NCBI GenBank assembly: GCA_907163375.1
Contig: CAJQUW010009062.1
Coordinates: 202,501 to 266,500 of the forward strand
DNA from: Prostheceraeus crozeri
Taxonomy: Eukaryota > Platyhelminthes > Polycladida > Euryleptidae
Direction: 5' to 3'
Length of the DNA stretch: 64,000 nucleotides
Below the pieces are notes generated by a model. That model ran no database searches, was not told the DNA's origin, and saw only the letters and a list, made by a program, of their open reading frames with translations. This document shows, piece after piece, positions 9,411-21,330 of the stretch. Made by a program: the position numbers and the translations under genes. Each line of letters begins with the position of its first letter. Position 1 is the first letter of the stretch.

Positions 9411-12400
9411 CTGCAAATTAGAGAGACGAACATCATAACAGAAAGAGAAAATGAACTCTGTGATTCTCTATTTTGGCTGCCATGCGTCTGATATGCCACC
9501 CATGAAAGATTTCAGAATGCCTCTTCGCCTGGTCATATACAGGAGTAAATAAAACATGTCCAGACTTGAGCAATATACCATTGCTTTATCACTTTTGTGA
9601 ACCCGTCAGCTGAAGTCTAAAATTAGGATCAAAATAGAAGGTGTACTCTTTACTACTAACTTTTGTGATTATTCATCACTTCTATTCTTCTAAATTTCAC
9701 TGCAATTTCTATTTATCAAGAGTTTGCTGTAGTTCTTATTTTCGTACATACTAAATTGTCTTGGCTATTCGTGAATCGAATTTATTCGGTTCCAGTTCTG
9801 TTGAAGAAAATAAACATTAGCTTGAGCATGATTGTAGCAGCCAACGATCACTGAAGTAGCTCGCACGAAATGAATTGTTTTCACTTGCTAATATCATACA
9901 TTTTGACATGTGGAGCTTCCAAACTTATAGGATATGAATCCCCAATATTCTCCACACTTCAAAATGCGTAAATATTTTTTATGATAATTGCTACCAATAT
10001 GATCGACCATCAGAAATAGATTCAGGCTTGAAGATAATCCCAAATAACAATATTTTGTTCCGGATAGGCTTCCTAGTTTAGTTCTATCATCTTTATTATC
10101 AGGGGCGTGTGATGGGTTTGAAAGTTGGGTATTCACTACTTCCATCTAAGGTGCTATTTTGAAGTATCCAGCCTAGTCAACATAGACCATATATTTTCCA
10201 CTAACTCGAAAGCAACATAGAAAACAATACATGCTACTAGACAAAAGATTAATTTCCCTTGAGGAAATGCTTAATTGTGTCCATGTGCCTAAAATGAAAT
10301 GCATTGTCCAGGTGCGAAGCTAGTTGAAAAGTTATGTCTGCTAATATGCATTAATAGTACTATTCCTCATGAGTTCAAGCAATCAAGCACAACCAAAGTC
10401 ATCACAATTATTCACTAGCTTCCGGCAAAGACAATGATACGCTCAAATTAACGTCATGTATGAATGAGAAAAAGACACAAACCTCTCCCGAAATATAAAA
10501 ATTGCCGGACCAAACATTTAAAAGGAAAATACAAAATTTTAGTGATTGGCTGTTTTTTGTAATTCGTTTGACAGAGTGAATGGGACTTAGTGACAGAACA
10601 TTTCACCTTCTGCTAACTTAATGGTCTAATCATCTTATCTGACAATAATCGGGGATAATTCGGACAACAGATGACACCAGCTGTGATTCATAAAATAGTT
10701 AACTGCAGCTAGACTACGAACGATGTACTCGCATATTACAATATTTTTATGGAAACTTAGATCGGTATTCAGTGAACATCCTGTGCATTACTTCCGACTT
10801 TTCGTGCACATTATGACGTATTTGGTGGGCTAAACACAATCTTTTTCATAAACTTGTCAAAAGTAGAAATCCTTGTAGACTGGAGATGTAAAATGGGTTT
10901 ACTATGATATTAGTCCGGCAGCCAGAGCGAGTTTCTGCAGGGAGCAAGGCCGAAAATGAGACTTTCACAGAATGATGTACACCCTATGCCTACTACGAAT
11001 TCGCGAGTCTGCCGAGTTCTAGTGAGTTCCTCTTCTTGTCAGACACGATCAAAGAAATACACATGTAAATCCAATGGGACGCAGATTGCAGTTTTTGGTC
11101 AAAATGAAATTTTCAATGTTTTCGCTTGTTACGGTAAAAATACTCAGTCAAGAGACATAATTTTTGACATGGAATGTCTTCAGGTCATTTCCTACCATGT
11201 GTATGTGATATTATCATGCTTTTGATCGGCGATGTATACGATAATGTGGTTCAATGTGGATAAAGTGGGCCAACATATTGGTACTTGCCGACAGTAGGAG
11301 GCTTGTCAAATCTGAATGCATGTAGGTTCATAAATAACTGTTCATGAACCTGATAAGAAATGACCTGAGGACATTTCATGTCAAAAATTATGACTCTTGA
11401 CTGAGTATTTTTACCGTGACAAGCGAAAACATTGAAAATTTCATTTTGACCAAAAACTGCAATCTGCGTCCCATTGGATTTACATGTGTATTTCTTTGAT
11501 CGTGTCTGACAAGAAGAGGAACTCACTAGAACTCGGCAGACTCGCGAATTCGTAGTAGGCATAGGGTGTACATCATTCTGTGAAAGTCTCATTTTCGGCC
11601 TTGCTCCCTGCAGAAACTCGCTCTGGCTGCCGGACTATATTGATAACCAGGGAAATTCAGTGACTGGAATTCTTAATTCGTGTTAATTGCAATGTTAGAG
11701 CTTCTAATTTCTACTGATTCGGCTATTTGTCGTGTGAATGCATCGTTGTTGTGTGCTTTGATAATGTTCACTTTCAATTTCATTATTTTGTTTTCATGTC
11801 TCTCTACATAACCTTTACACGAAGCATAGTTGCTAAATTTTTGTAGCAATGGTTGCTTATGTTCTTTACCTATAATCTTGTCATTTCTGTAAGTTTTATC
11901 AATGTACTCAATCATGCATTGAGTCACATTCACACTCGCTACTGTTACGAGGACCTTTTCCTCCTGACTGAAGTATAGGACAGGAGCAAGATTTACATTT
12001 TTCACTGTCATGGATTTGATCGCTGTAACTTTCTTTCATAGAAACTACCAGTTCCTTCTGCAACTTCTATTTTTTGTGTTTGTGTATTTCAAATTCTGTG
12101 ACTTTTCTGAATTCGGAGTTTGGTGAAGATGACGCTAATAAGACAGGATCAACCGAAATTTCCTTTTCTAAACAGTTTTGATTTTTTATATCGTTTGTTT
12201 TTCATTCCTTCATGTCTTCTCCAGCTACTTGGCCCATGCATTGACTCAATACCTAATTCGTCTTTCTTCACAATTTCATCCTAAAATTTAGTAAATCAAT
12301 TATTATATGCACATAACGATTTTGACTTTATAATACGATTTCCAAGCACTTACTTGAAAAAAACAGATTTAATAGGAAAAATGAAAAAGCTCTTTTTGTG

Positions 12401-12944
12401 ACAATGTACTCAACTTGCTCAATGACCAAGTGGATCACAGAAACGATGGTTTTAAAATAAAGGATTCTTATTTTTTGCTCATCCCTGTCCCACCACGGCA
12501 GAAAGTCAAAATAGTAAGCTTAAGCAGTTTTCGGACGCTAGCAACTCTCGCCACGCTACAGTTACTAACATGTGGTAAGAGCGGCTGTACCTCGACATGC
12601 TGACAGACTCGAACCCTGGACCTTCTGCTCTTCAACCTTCGACGGACGACTTCGTATCAACTATGCTATCCTACCATCTTGAAATGCATGTCATATCCAC
12701 GAGATAAACATGAGAAGCAAATGCTACAATATAAAGCATTGGTGATGTACATAATCTTCATAAGGGATTACAGTGGTTGTCGCAAGAATTTCGAAATGTT
12801 TTTGCACGAAGTGCATGTGCATGTGCAACACACAACTTGACATAGTCATAATTATCCGTCAATGCGTTTTAAGAGACAGTATCTATCAAAATAAGCACTT
12901 ACCTGATTGACGTAATTCTCTGCGTTCGTATCAAGCATTGACAT
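9207..12944 (-). CDS. PBDC1: PBDC1 homologue (two coding exons, 3' part not found)
   Basis: The start exon 12903-12944 (MSMLDTNAENYVNQ) is joined in phase 0 to exon 9207-9410 (68 codons, from ASVEQAWAEKAHLHAVTYF to ALKCDKSKE). The product aligns with the N-terminal half of animal PBDC1 / yeast YPL225W: AWAEKA, YFKIISSV, LTLTAIDNDIYEKFRKEFP. These are small cytosolic proteins; the yeast member (Chp1) is a chaperone for newly made eEF1A, so 'polysaccharide biosynthesis' in the name is misleading. The 82 codons seen are about half of the family's core. The following exons (human KWRPFCLKFN...) should lie below 9207 on this strand; I could not find them, so they are very short, further away or lost. 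The intron of ~3.5 kb holds a foldback element, a retroelement remnant and a tRNA-derived repeat. The ATG lies 2 bases after a splice acceptor. Confidence 0.85.
9411..10911. other. PBDC1 intron, 3' part, nothing else seen
   Basis: AT-rich intronic sequence without a recognisable repeat or exon. Confidence 0.5.
10912..11636. mobile_element. Foldback element family A, copy 1
   Basis: The ends AGTCCGGCAGCCAGAGCGAG and its reverse complement begin inverted arms of about 280 bases, with a short unique centre (about 11200-11350). Direct repeats ATATT flank it at 10907-10911 and 11637-11641, a 5-bp target-site duplication. Both arms hold the same ~80-codon open frame facing each other (RLSQNDVHPMPTTNSRVCRV...), but it is not conserved in the other copies, so I do not call it a gene. 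Other copies are at 36665-38189, 46920-47515 and 59006-59744. No transposase is visible. Confidence 0.8.
11673..12300 (-). mobile_element. Decayed retroelement C-terminal remnant (GIY-YIG-like)
   Basis: The minus-strand frame 12011-11673 contains YIDKTYRNDKIIGKEHK and ends in KAHNNDAFTRQIAESVEIR. This resembles the YxGxTxR...EH and ALTRQIxEAVxI pattern near the C-terminus of retroelement-associated GIY-YIG-type endonucleases, for example in Penelope-like elements. Coding-like sequence continues toward 12300 in other frames. It is broken and old. The family assignment is from memory of the motif and is uncertain. Confidence 0.4.
12465..12680 (-). repeat. tRNA-derived repeat family S4, copy 1
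   Basis: On the minus strand, GGTAGGATAGCATAGTTGAT (box A-like) is followed by CCAGGGTTCGAGTCTG (box B). The body ends in ..GCGAGAGTTG..GTGGGACAGGGATGAG. A second copy, split by a hAT-like element, lies at 42998-43109 plus 46547-46650. It sits inside the PBDC1 intron. Confidence 0.6.
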
Positions 12945-12946
12945 GA
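12903..12946 (-). CDS. PBDC1: PBDC1 start exon
   Basis: The acceptor gtccttattttcag|tc immediately precedes ATG (12942-12944). Fourteen codons follow, ending at CAG|gtaagt (donor 12897-12902). ..NAENYVNQ|ASVEQAWAEK continues smoothly across the junction, as PBDC1 does (..NDPDIEMAWA). The exon is only 44 bases, so it could be the second exon after a 5'UTR intron or the receiver of a spliced leader. Confidence 0.75.
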
Positions 12947-14488
12947 CTGAAAATAAGGACACATTATTATTAGAAATGTAAACACACGTGAATGTAGACA
13001 TAAATAAAGTTGAAAGAATGAAATCAATGACATCACTTAAATTGGTATCCAATCTATTCAAAAATCGTCCAAATCAATAACTTAAATTAGCACTAATTAA
13101 GTCAAATCATGATGCGAATTAAAAGAGAACCCTCTAACTACTCCCAAAGTATGTCAATAAGTCACAACGTCACTGCAAACACGAGCTTCTACCTTGGCTA
13201 CTCACTCTTGTTAATTTTCCGCCTGCTAATAATTGAATCTAACGACTTTCCTGACCTTAAACTTGGCCTGTTGCATGAGATATAGTAATTGACCTCGCAT
13301 TTTCACTAGTGAATACATTAAATACGGAAAACGAAGACTTCATAAATCGAGTGATAAAGGAGTAATTTGGTTTGTAGTGTTATGGCTACGTGTACACTCT
13401 ATATTACGTCGTTTTCCAACGATAACAGTGTAAAACAAAATTTTAAAATTGGCTTTTTTGCAGTTTTTGCACATTCTATAGGATATGTAACGTGTCAACA
13501 TATCATATCCTGAATCATTTTAGAGGTGGTAAAATCATGAATTCTCCAATCGCATTTTATAACCTCTATTCAAAAGGTGTCACTATAACCGATTATCTAC
13601 ATTACTACTTAAGTGAGAAGTTGAATATTAGTACAGTCTCATGAATCTTTAGGCGCCTATAATCTAAACTTTTGACTTTATTGCAATCAAACGTCACCAT
13701 CTGAAGCATCTACATCGAAGAAATAGCTATTTATTTAAATGTGCTGTACTAGTGTCAGAAAAGAGCACACCACAATAGCATTCGGTTCACGTCATCTCAT
13801 GATCACTTAAATCCGAGGGATCACGACAGTCCTCCAGACTAATTTCTCAATCCCCACGATTGTCTGGAATCTGCCATGAGAAACAGGGAGGTTTATTAAT
13901 GAATACGCTTTGTGTTTGTAACTCTACGTACTGGTACCTCCGCTGATACGATGAACACCACACCGCGAACTTCCAGACTACAATCTCTCTTCATGACTTT
14001 AAAATCACGGATATTGCATACACATTTCTTTATATAATTCATGTCTTCGAATAAAAACTTGCCACATCTTCATCGCGGCTGCTACCATCGACCACTAGAA
14101 GGCGTTGAACGACACGAGGGTCCGTCTGACTTAATTAAGTCTTCTTTGGACCAAACTTTAGGGAGTCTTTTTTTGCTTTGTCGGATATTACAAAACGAAA
14201 TGAAATTAGGTGATCGAGGAAAGCCATATTTATAGTGATGATGAAAACACCCTTCGTTCGATTATCAACATCTGATATTGCGACAAATCTTTCATGCTTC
14301 GAGCAGATTTCGAGCTGCTCTCAAGGAATCGTCTTGAAAGCTAGCGATGGAGCAAATGTTTACATAAGGATCATGTACCTAAAATCTTGCTGACCTGTCA
14401 TGCTTAACCCATCAGTGTTGAGAGACTGATCAACATGTTTCTCCAATAATACTGGTGACCTATCCGGCCATGCTAGCAGCAGCCATGA
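12947..14488. other. Upstream of PBDC1, no gene recognised
   Basis: The PBDC1 promoter or first non-coding exon may lie here, but I see no clear donor or promoter motif. The short open frames do not look coding. Confidence 0.4.
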
Positions 14489-14912
14489 GGGTGCGACGGT
14501 GCATTTACACGTACAGCTTTGTTGCTGACACTTCGATTCATGATGAGTCACAAATTAATGGACAAACACTGGAAACAAAGACTGCCTTCAATAATCGTGC
14601 GTCATCAGATGGAGTCCAATTCAATTACAATGAATGGTGCATTGATCCTCGGATGCATATTACCCTGTAAAAAGTGTCAGCTTAAGTTTTGTCCTGTTTA
14701 GCTTCAGCTGCCACTTTTACTGACACTCAGAGGACAATAACCTGATGAGATCAATGCATTTCTCTTTATCACCTTTAACTAAATTGCTATTGTCTGGTGA
14801 CGCACGAAGCACGATTATTGAAGGCATGCCTTTGCTTCCATTGTTTTCTCTTCCTTATCTGACATCATGGATGGAAGTGTCAGCAATCAAGTTGAACGTG
14901 TAAACGCACCCC
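14489..14912. repeat. Foldback element family B, copy 2
   Basis: The left end GGGTGCGACGGTGCATTTAC and the right end CGTGTAAACGCACCCC form inverted repeats. Each is followed inward by TTGCTGACACTTC or its complement. The arms fold through CTTCAATAATCGTGC. It is uninterrupted, unlike the copy at 1749-2241. Confidence 0.75.
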
Positions 14913-15279
14913 AACAGAAAACGTCCTTTTCAAACTTTGACCTCCACATTTTTGATAAACGTAAATCGCCAATGGAAGCTCATCTAAAAGTAGCTTTGTA
15001 CACACGAGATAGGAATCCAGATTTTAACCGCAAACAGTCACTATGATCACTCGAGAGATTGCACTCGTCTTAGCAACTGAACACCGAGACAGTATTAAAG
15101 CACGTTTGACGATGGATTATTATTTACAATTTGCTCAATTTTATCAGACATTGAGGCTGTAACTATGTCGCGAAACGTCTGTACTTCATAATTCCTTCAT
15201 GCAGTTCTAGATCAAACATCCCACTGGGCGCTTCAGAAAAATTTCAGAACTTTTAATTTTTGTTTCCGCATCATGACTC

Positions 15280-15720
15280 GTCTCGATTCAGGCAGAAGTG
15301 ATACTGAGCGTCAATTAACCTTCAAGTCAGCGACGACCAATGGAGTCGCTTGCATGAGCCATTGATCGGCGCAGACTCTCCTTCCCTTCGCTGACGGGAG
15401 GGCGAAGCGATGCCCGGTGACAGGGAGCCGGCGAGTGGCTGGACGCCAATCATACGCTCCAGGTGGATGATCGATCCCACACAGTTCGGAGAGACATCAA
15501 AACTCCATGCCGACGGACCAAACGCTCTCTCTCACTCTCTCCCGCCTACAATACGCACGTTCTCTTGTTGGGAATCAACGACGCTGCTGCGACCTTCGGC
15601 TCACGACCGCAGTCATTGCCAAGTTGACGACTGTACGTACACTCACATTCTCTGCGAACGCCAAATCGGCTCTCTTAAGGGCCACCACCTGCCTTGCACC
15701 TGATAAATACATTCACTCAC
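15280..15720. other. GC-rich island, unexplained
   Basis: A ~440-base segment is clearly more GC-rich than its surroundings, with a CT repeat (CTCTCTCTCACTCTCTC, ~15525). A 97-codon open frame crosses it, but its peptide matches nothing I know. It could be a fragment of a mobile element or a promoter-like CpG patch. Confidence 0.35.
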
Positions 15721-16308
15721 AGGGATTTGGCCTTTTTTCTGTTCGTACCTTGGGGAGGTCGTAACACCAGCTTTAACGTTTATACACAACCATCAAATCT
15801 TTATGATGATTTCTAAAACGCCACATTTGTAATTATTAGTGATGACTGCTCGGTTGGTATTGAGCATTATAAAAATCATTTACATAGACATCGATCTATA
15901 TGCAAGACACATCCATTGATTTCCAATATACAAAAGGGGGCGAGTGAATTGAGCATGCAGTTCCATGGTCATCCACACAGGGAAGCTGATTCCAAAAACG
16001 TGTCCTGTGAACAAAATAGCTTTTCGAGCGACTGACAGTACATGTGCATTGCAAGCTCAAAGGATAGCATGTGAATACATTAGCTCTGTGTGTGATCTGG
16101 AGAAGATAATGGGTTAGGGTACACATTCATTTCCTGCAGAGATGCTTCTACCGAAATAGTATCTATAGAACAGTCTGAGTGAAACAACATCCCATCTGTG
16201 TGGTTGAAGATAGCTGTTGGTGCGATAGATAACGAATGCGTTGAACTACCTGCTTGCTGATGGAATGGATGTTAAGTTTCTATGACAAGTCTTTTGTAAT
16301 CGCTAGTA

Positions 16309-18165
16309 CAGGGTGTCGACAGACTTTCGATTTTCATTTTCCCGTATTTTTCCAGGGTTTTCCCGAATATCAGCAATATTTTTCAAGGGGTACTAAATTT
16401 GTCTTACAACTTATTGATAAATATTAGAAGTTACGCATCTAATATATTCCCAAAACTTCTCTATTTACAATGGTATTGAGAAACTCTGTCATCGATGTCC
16501 ATACTCATGTTATGAAATTGGAAATCAGTTACATGCTTAGCCTACATATATACCTTGGGTTAGTTTGGACCCATGGGTAAATCATATGTTTTTCCAATAA
16601 GATCCTTCATACGAGACTAGGATCAATTTTACGTAAATTCATGTTTGTAATTTAACTGTCAACTATTCAAGTTGGAGCAAATGAGTAAAATAGGTATATC
16701 AAATATCCATTCGACTGTAAAAACTTTTGTACCACCTCGATGTAAACCGACTGGAATAATATTTGGAATGCAATGCAGGTATGCGGAGTCGGATTCCTAT
16801 CAAATGATAGGATTCCGGACTCCGGCCTACAACAAGACCCGAAATATAATACAAACAAATTATTTGTCCTCGTGCAAAGCTGCCACTGTCTTGATGTCAA
16901 CTTTCTCCGTCAAACAAAAGTACAGAGACAGCATTGCATGCAAAGCTTGCAATAGTTGAGTGAACGAACCGTGATAGTGAAAAAAGTATTGTCGTTCCAC
17001 TCGGTGATTCAGTAGAGAAGACAAGCCTTCATAGCCTTGATCACACATATGCGCCAAAGGTCACATCAGAGACAAAAATGAAGGAGTTTGTTTGAGAACA
17101 TTGTCGTTTCACTCGGTGATTCAGTAGAGAAGACAAGCCTTCATAGCCTTGATCACACATGCACCAAAGGTCACATCAGAGACAAAAATGAAGGAGTTTG
17201 TTTGAGAACATTACCTCTTACCCTCACGTTAATCGTGTGTGATGGCTCCTCCAAAGCGCATATTAAAATCGAAAGTGTACTCATATTTTTTTGGAGAAGG
17301 ATGGGGATTTTTCTGCGTGGTAAAGACTGCAGAAAACCCGTGTGAGGCACGCATCAGCAAGATGGGAGGAGCCCAGTTGTATCCATCCAACTTAAAGCGA
17401 CATTTGATAAACTTTCATCGGAAATAATTGATATTTGATACAGCAATGACCACTAAAAAATAGGTTCAGGTAAGCCTATAATGATCTATGATGTAGGCTC
17501 CAATTTTTTTTAAAAAAATAGGCTTTATATAATTGCCACTCGGAGTCGGAGTCCTATTATAAATGATAGGACTCCGCATACCTGATGCCCATGCCATCAT
17601 CAGTAACAGTCCTTTGAAAATGTATCTAATTTTGAGTGAAACGAAAATGAGAGTACTATAACTTCAGATCAACCAAGGACTACCTAATTGTACATGTCAG
17701 TTCATGAACAAAGACATATACAATCATGAAGTGATTGGATAAACCCAATACCATGTGCAATTAAAATACACAAAAACCTATCAATACTGGTAAGACAGCA
17801 TTCTGGAAAATCCCTGAAATGATGCAATGAAGCAGTTTTATAGAATGACGATAGACATCACGTTCGTTTTGAAGAATAATGCGATATCCTTGAAAATAGC
17901 TTGGAAAAATTTGCTGAAAATGAATTCCATACCAGCAATAAGACCAGTACATTATTTTCATTAAGCACTATATCTTAATTATTGAAGCAATGTTCAATAC
18001 ATAAAAAGCAATGTCGTTCAATTTTTCATTTTATCCAACTACATTTGTTTAAACTTTGTGATTTTCAGGAATCCCTTAAAATTTCAAGGGGTCAGCATGA
18101 CCATTTTCAAGGGTTTTCCCGGGTCGCTTTCGAATTCCGGGATTTCCCGGATTGTCGACACCCTG
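16309..18165. mobile_element. hAT-like DNA transposon with BED-finger remnant
   Basis: Perfect 13-bp inverted ends CAGGGTGTCGACA / TGTCGACACCCTG are flanked by TAGTA on both sides (16304-16308, 18166-18170), and the host LINE aligns cleanly across the empty site. Subterminal sequence is rich in TTTTCCCG/CGGGAAAA words. At 17239-17427 a plus-strand frame ends NLKRHLINFHRK. With the upstream KVYSYFF and a single conserved Cys (ENPCEA), it resembles a BED zinc finger, the DNA-binding domain common in hAT transposases. The rest of the transposase is not recognisable, so this copy is defective or non-autonomous. A 5-bp duplication is short for hAT (usually 8), so the superfamily call is tentative. 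Confidence 0.7.
16981..17213. repeat. Tandem duplication (two units of ~115 bp)
   Basis: CACTCGGTGATTCAGTAGAG through GGAGTTTGTTTGAGAACA occurs twice in a row, with only a few differences. It lies within the hAT-like element, just upstream of the BED-finger remnant. Confidence 0.9.
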
Positions 18166-18388
18166 TAGTACTGGGAAGAAGATGGAATCTTGCTCTCTAT
18201 CCTACTCTTTGACTTCGCTGTATTATCCTATCTTAGTGCTATGTTGGTCATCATCTCCTTTAATTTGAGTGAAGAATGATCTGAAATTTGTAAGGATTGA
18301 TGGAAACAAGCCATTCGGAACCCATGTGGGGAACATGCGCAGGTCTTCATCAAGAGCGTCGCGCAACTGGATATTTTTCATTCATTGT

Positions 18389-19784
18389 GGCCGCACATAC
18401 ACGATTTTCATGTACCTCCTACATACTTGAATATGCACAATTGTTTGGAATTCATGTAGGCCTACACGAATTTATAAATTTCGTTGTAATATACATGAGT
18501 TATGCAATTTCATAGACTGAAAGCATAAATTATGCCTGCTTTTGAATACTTCACATGATTGTGAAATTTGGAATTGGTGGTTGATCACAGCTTTTGCATA
18601 AAATCATGCTATTTAGAATTAAAGATCGATTTGTGATTTTTGACATGGTGAATGACTGTTGCCTACAGCTTCTCATTTGCTAACTTGTTGGGGAAGTTTC
18701 AGAAATGCGCAGGAAGTATAGTTGCACAACCGTCAAATCATAAAATCCTCTTTCTTTCTGAAATATAATATCTGAATATATCCTCTTTCTTTCTCTCATA
18801 ATAATCTCATTTCTATGTAGTATGCTATGTGTAGCCTATGCGGAGTTTTACTACTCTATACCGAAAAAATCATATGAAGCTTTCATCATCCATGGATTTG
18901 TCTGTTGCAATTATTCGCAGTCTTCGTACAATCTACTTTGTCTGATCCTCAACTATTCTTGAGACTGCTAACCACCGTCATTACTAGAAGTAACGAATTT
19001 TAGGGTCACTTCCTGTCAACCTGTCAATCCATTCAGTGTCCAAGACTCGAATTATATCATTGCAGGTGCTCCGAGGACCTAATGAATGCACCCGTCTTCT
19101 TGTACCCAATGTGTTCAATAACCTGATCTGTTGGACCCGCCATGTAAGGATTCCGAGTACGTGAGCAGTTTTGTTTACTTGATGGCAGTAATAAACAGCT
19201 GATGCGTTTGGTAGCTGGAGCTGTAGGTCCATAACATATAGGCTACAGTGCCGACCAACCTTTTTGATGCCATGAGCTAAGCAAGCTTAATTTTTAAAAC
19301 GATTATTCAAACGTTTGGGCAAATAAGATTTTGGCAAGTCCTCACTCTTCACTACAGCGGTTTTAAAGCGGATAAGCTTCTTGACGAAGAAATATTCCAT
19401 GAAAAATTCTTCGTCGTTTAACGCAACCATTTTGAAGCCGTGTAAGTCCCTTTCTGTTAGTTTTCAATCATCAATGAAGGGTGTAGCCATTGCCTAGAGA
19501 TTTTAACATATTTTCAATTAATTGAAACGATTTGACAACGATACCTAGGCATCTTGTTCATCATTTATGCAGAGAACTTGTGCAGGGAAGCACTTTGAAG
19601 TGGTGGCAGTATTTGATAGATGCACATGTCGCAACCGACGTCGGGGCCTACCATGTATTCTGGGGCAGTGGAATCGACTTCATAGGCCCCCTCAAGGCCA
19701 TCACTGCTGCCAATATACCAGAAACAGGGTCAATGTGCGAAATTTATTTTCTGACTTGTGAGATACCCTTGTTCTAGACATTCA
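18389..19784. mobile_element. Unclassified insertion splitting LINE copy 2
   Basis: The LINE alignment stops at about 18388 and resumes at about 19785. CATTCATT-type direct repeats lie at both borders and may be a target-site duplication. The 1.4-kb interior holds short frames (minus 18984-19232; plus 19532-19777) that I do not recognise. Confidence 0.45.
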
Positions 19785-20000
19785 TTCATTCATCACCAGT
19801 CCAATTGCTAGACAGTCTGGGAGGACATTTAGGAATGGACGTACAGACGAAAAGTGGGTCCCAAAGCTGACTCTTTGAGGAACTCCTGCATTGACAAGCT
19901 TGACGGAATACTCTTGACCATCTAAGTTGACATATAACTGTCGGTCACTATGGAAACCGGAACTCCGTAAAACGTATGCTTCCAAAGGAGTCATCGAAAG

Positions 20001-21228
20001 CCTAAAAAATGTCCGAGGAAACTGATTTCATCTCTCCATGGCTGTCAGGAAAGCGAATCATGATATATGATTGGCTAATACGAACTGTCTTTCAGATACG
20101 GAAAAAATTTAAGACTCTCCTTTAAAGAAGGAAATTCAATATGTTTTCCTGGCTAAAATATCAAACCAATGTATTCTGTACTCATCCCATAATTCACATT
20201 AAAAGCCATCACATCTCTTATGAAAGTTCTTCGAACAGCATTCAATCATGATTCGCATTTTGCAATTGATAGACAAGTGATTTCTTGACTTCTCATCAAG
20301 TTGACCTAAACAGAAAGTTTCTATGACAGCATGGCCCATTGAGCATAGTATTTACAGTCACTGCTGGTGAAAGGGTCAATTTTCTTAATTGAGAATGAAA
20401 CATATTCCAACCACGGACAACGATTAATTAATACCGTCACTCCTACAACTGCTGAGTCGTTGTTATCTTGGTCTAGTAGCTATTACATCGGCTTATCCGA
20501 TATAGGATTATTCGATGTCCATATCCATCATCACGCTCATATTTCTCAGAAATAAGAAAATCACCAAGTCACTTCATATGGCCGGAAATGTGAATCAAAA
20601 TGTGGCTTAACAATAGCTGACTTGAACTGCTTTGTTCCAAAATCCCTATATTTATCGATTTCTAAAGCGGAGCTAACTTTATTTCCTAGGTCTGAGCGAA
20701 TCTGCAACACTCAAAATGAGAAACATAATATAATATCACTTTGAAGATAACACCTGTCCATTTTACTAATTTATAATGCAATCAGCACTCCCAGGTCAGT
20801 CGTTGTAATAGACGCGAGACACACACTGTCCTGCTTCAGTCGATTTTATAGTCAACTGTTTTAGATCAGTCATCAAAATTTATGATATATCTGCCTCATG
20901 CAGAAATGGATTTTTTATTTAGTACGAGAAAATAGCACAATTTGCCGTGAATGCGATGTTACTTTGACGGAAAATAGGTATTGATCATCAAAACATGACG
21001 TATACAACTCCTTCATCGGATGCAAATCCTCGGATTGTAATTCGTCAATCAATCCTCGCATCCTCATTCGCTACCGTTTATGACGTCGATTTTTTAAGTT
21101 CATTAGAATACATTTCTACATGTTTAAACAAAACCAATTCTTATTCATTAATATATTTCAATAAATCAATTTTGCATTAACATTATGAAGACTAGCTCCT
21201 CCGGCTTAATTTCAATGGTTTCAAAAAT
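20001..21228. other. No gene recognised
   Basis: AT-rich sequence between the LINE copy and the satellite array. Confidence 0.45.
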
Positions 21229-21330
21229 TATTAGTTAAATGGGACCTACTTCAAGCGAGGACTGGTCCGATGTTTGATAGTTTTAAAACATATTAGTTAA
21301 ATAGTACCTATATCAATCGAGGACTGGTCC
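21229..21330 (+). repeat. Two partial, diverged satellite ends
   Basis: ATTAGTTAAATGGGACCT..GAGGACTGGTCC and ATTAGTTAAATAGTACCT..GAGGACTGGTCC are direct repeats about 62 bases apart. They end in the same GAGGACTGGTCC as the satellite unit and form a degenerate edge of the array. Confidence 0.6.

Larger units (their letters stand above)
15940..20000 (-). mobile_element. LINE copy 2, split into three pieces
   Basis: Pieces 15940-16308, 18166-18388 and 19785-20000 align in order with 3520-4500 of LINE copy 1. Shared text includes GGGAAGCTGATTCCAAA, CTTTTCGAGCGACT, GAAGATGGAATCTTG, GACAGTCTGGGAGG and TTGAGGAACTCCTGCATTGA. The gaps are two later insertions. The copy is more diverged than copy 1 and carries no long intact frame. 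Confidence 0.75.

Noticed and set aside
10956-11592. Two mirrored frames with the same peptide (RLSQNDVHPMPTTNS...)
   Set aside because: They are the two arms of a foldback element. The frame is not kept in the other copies.
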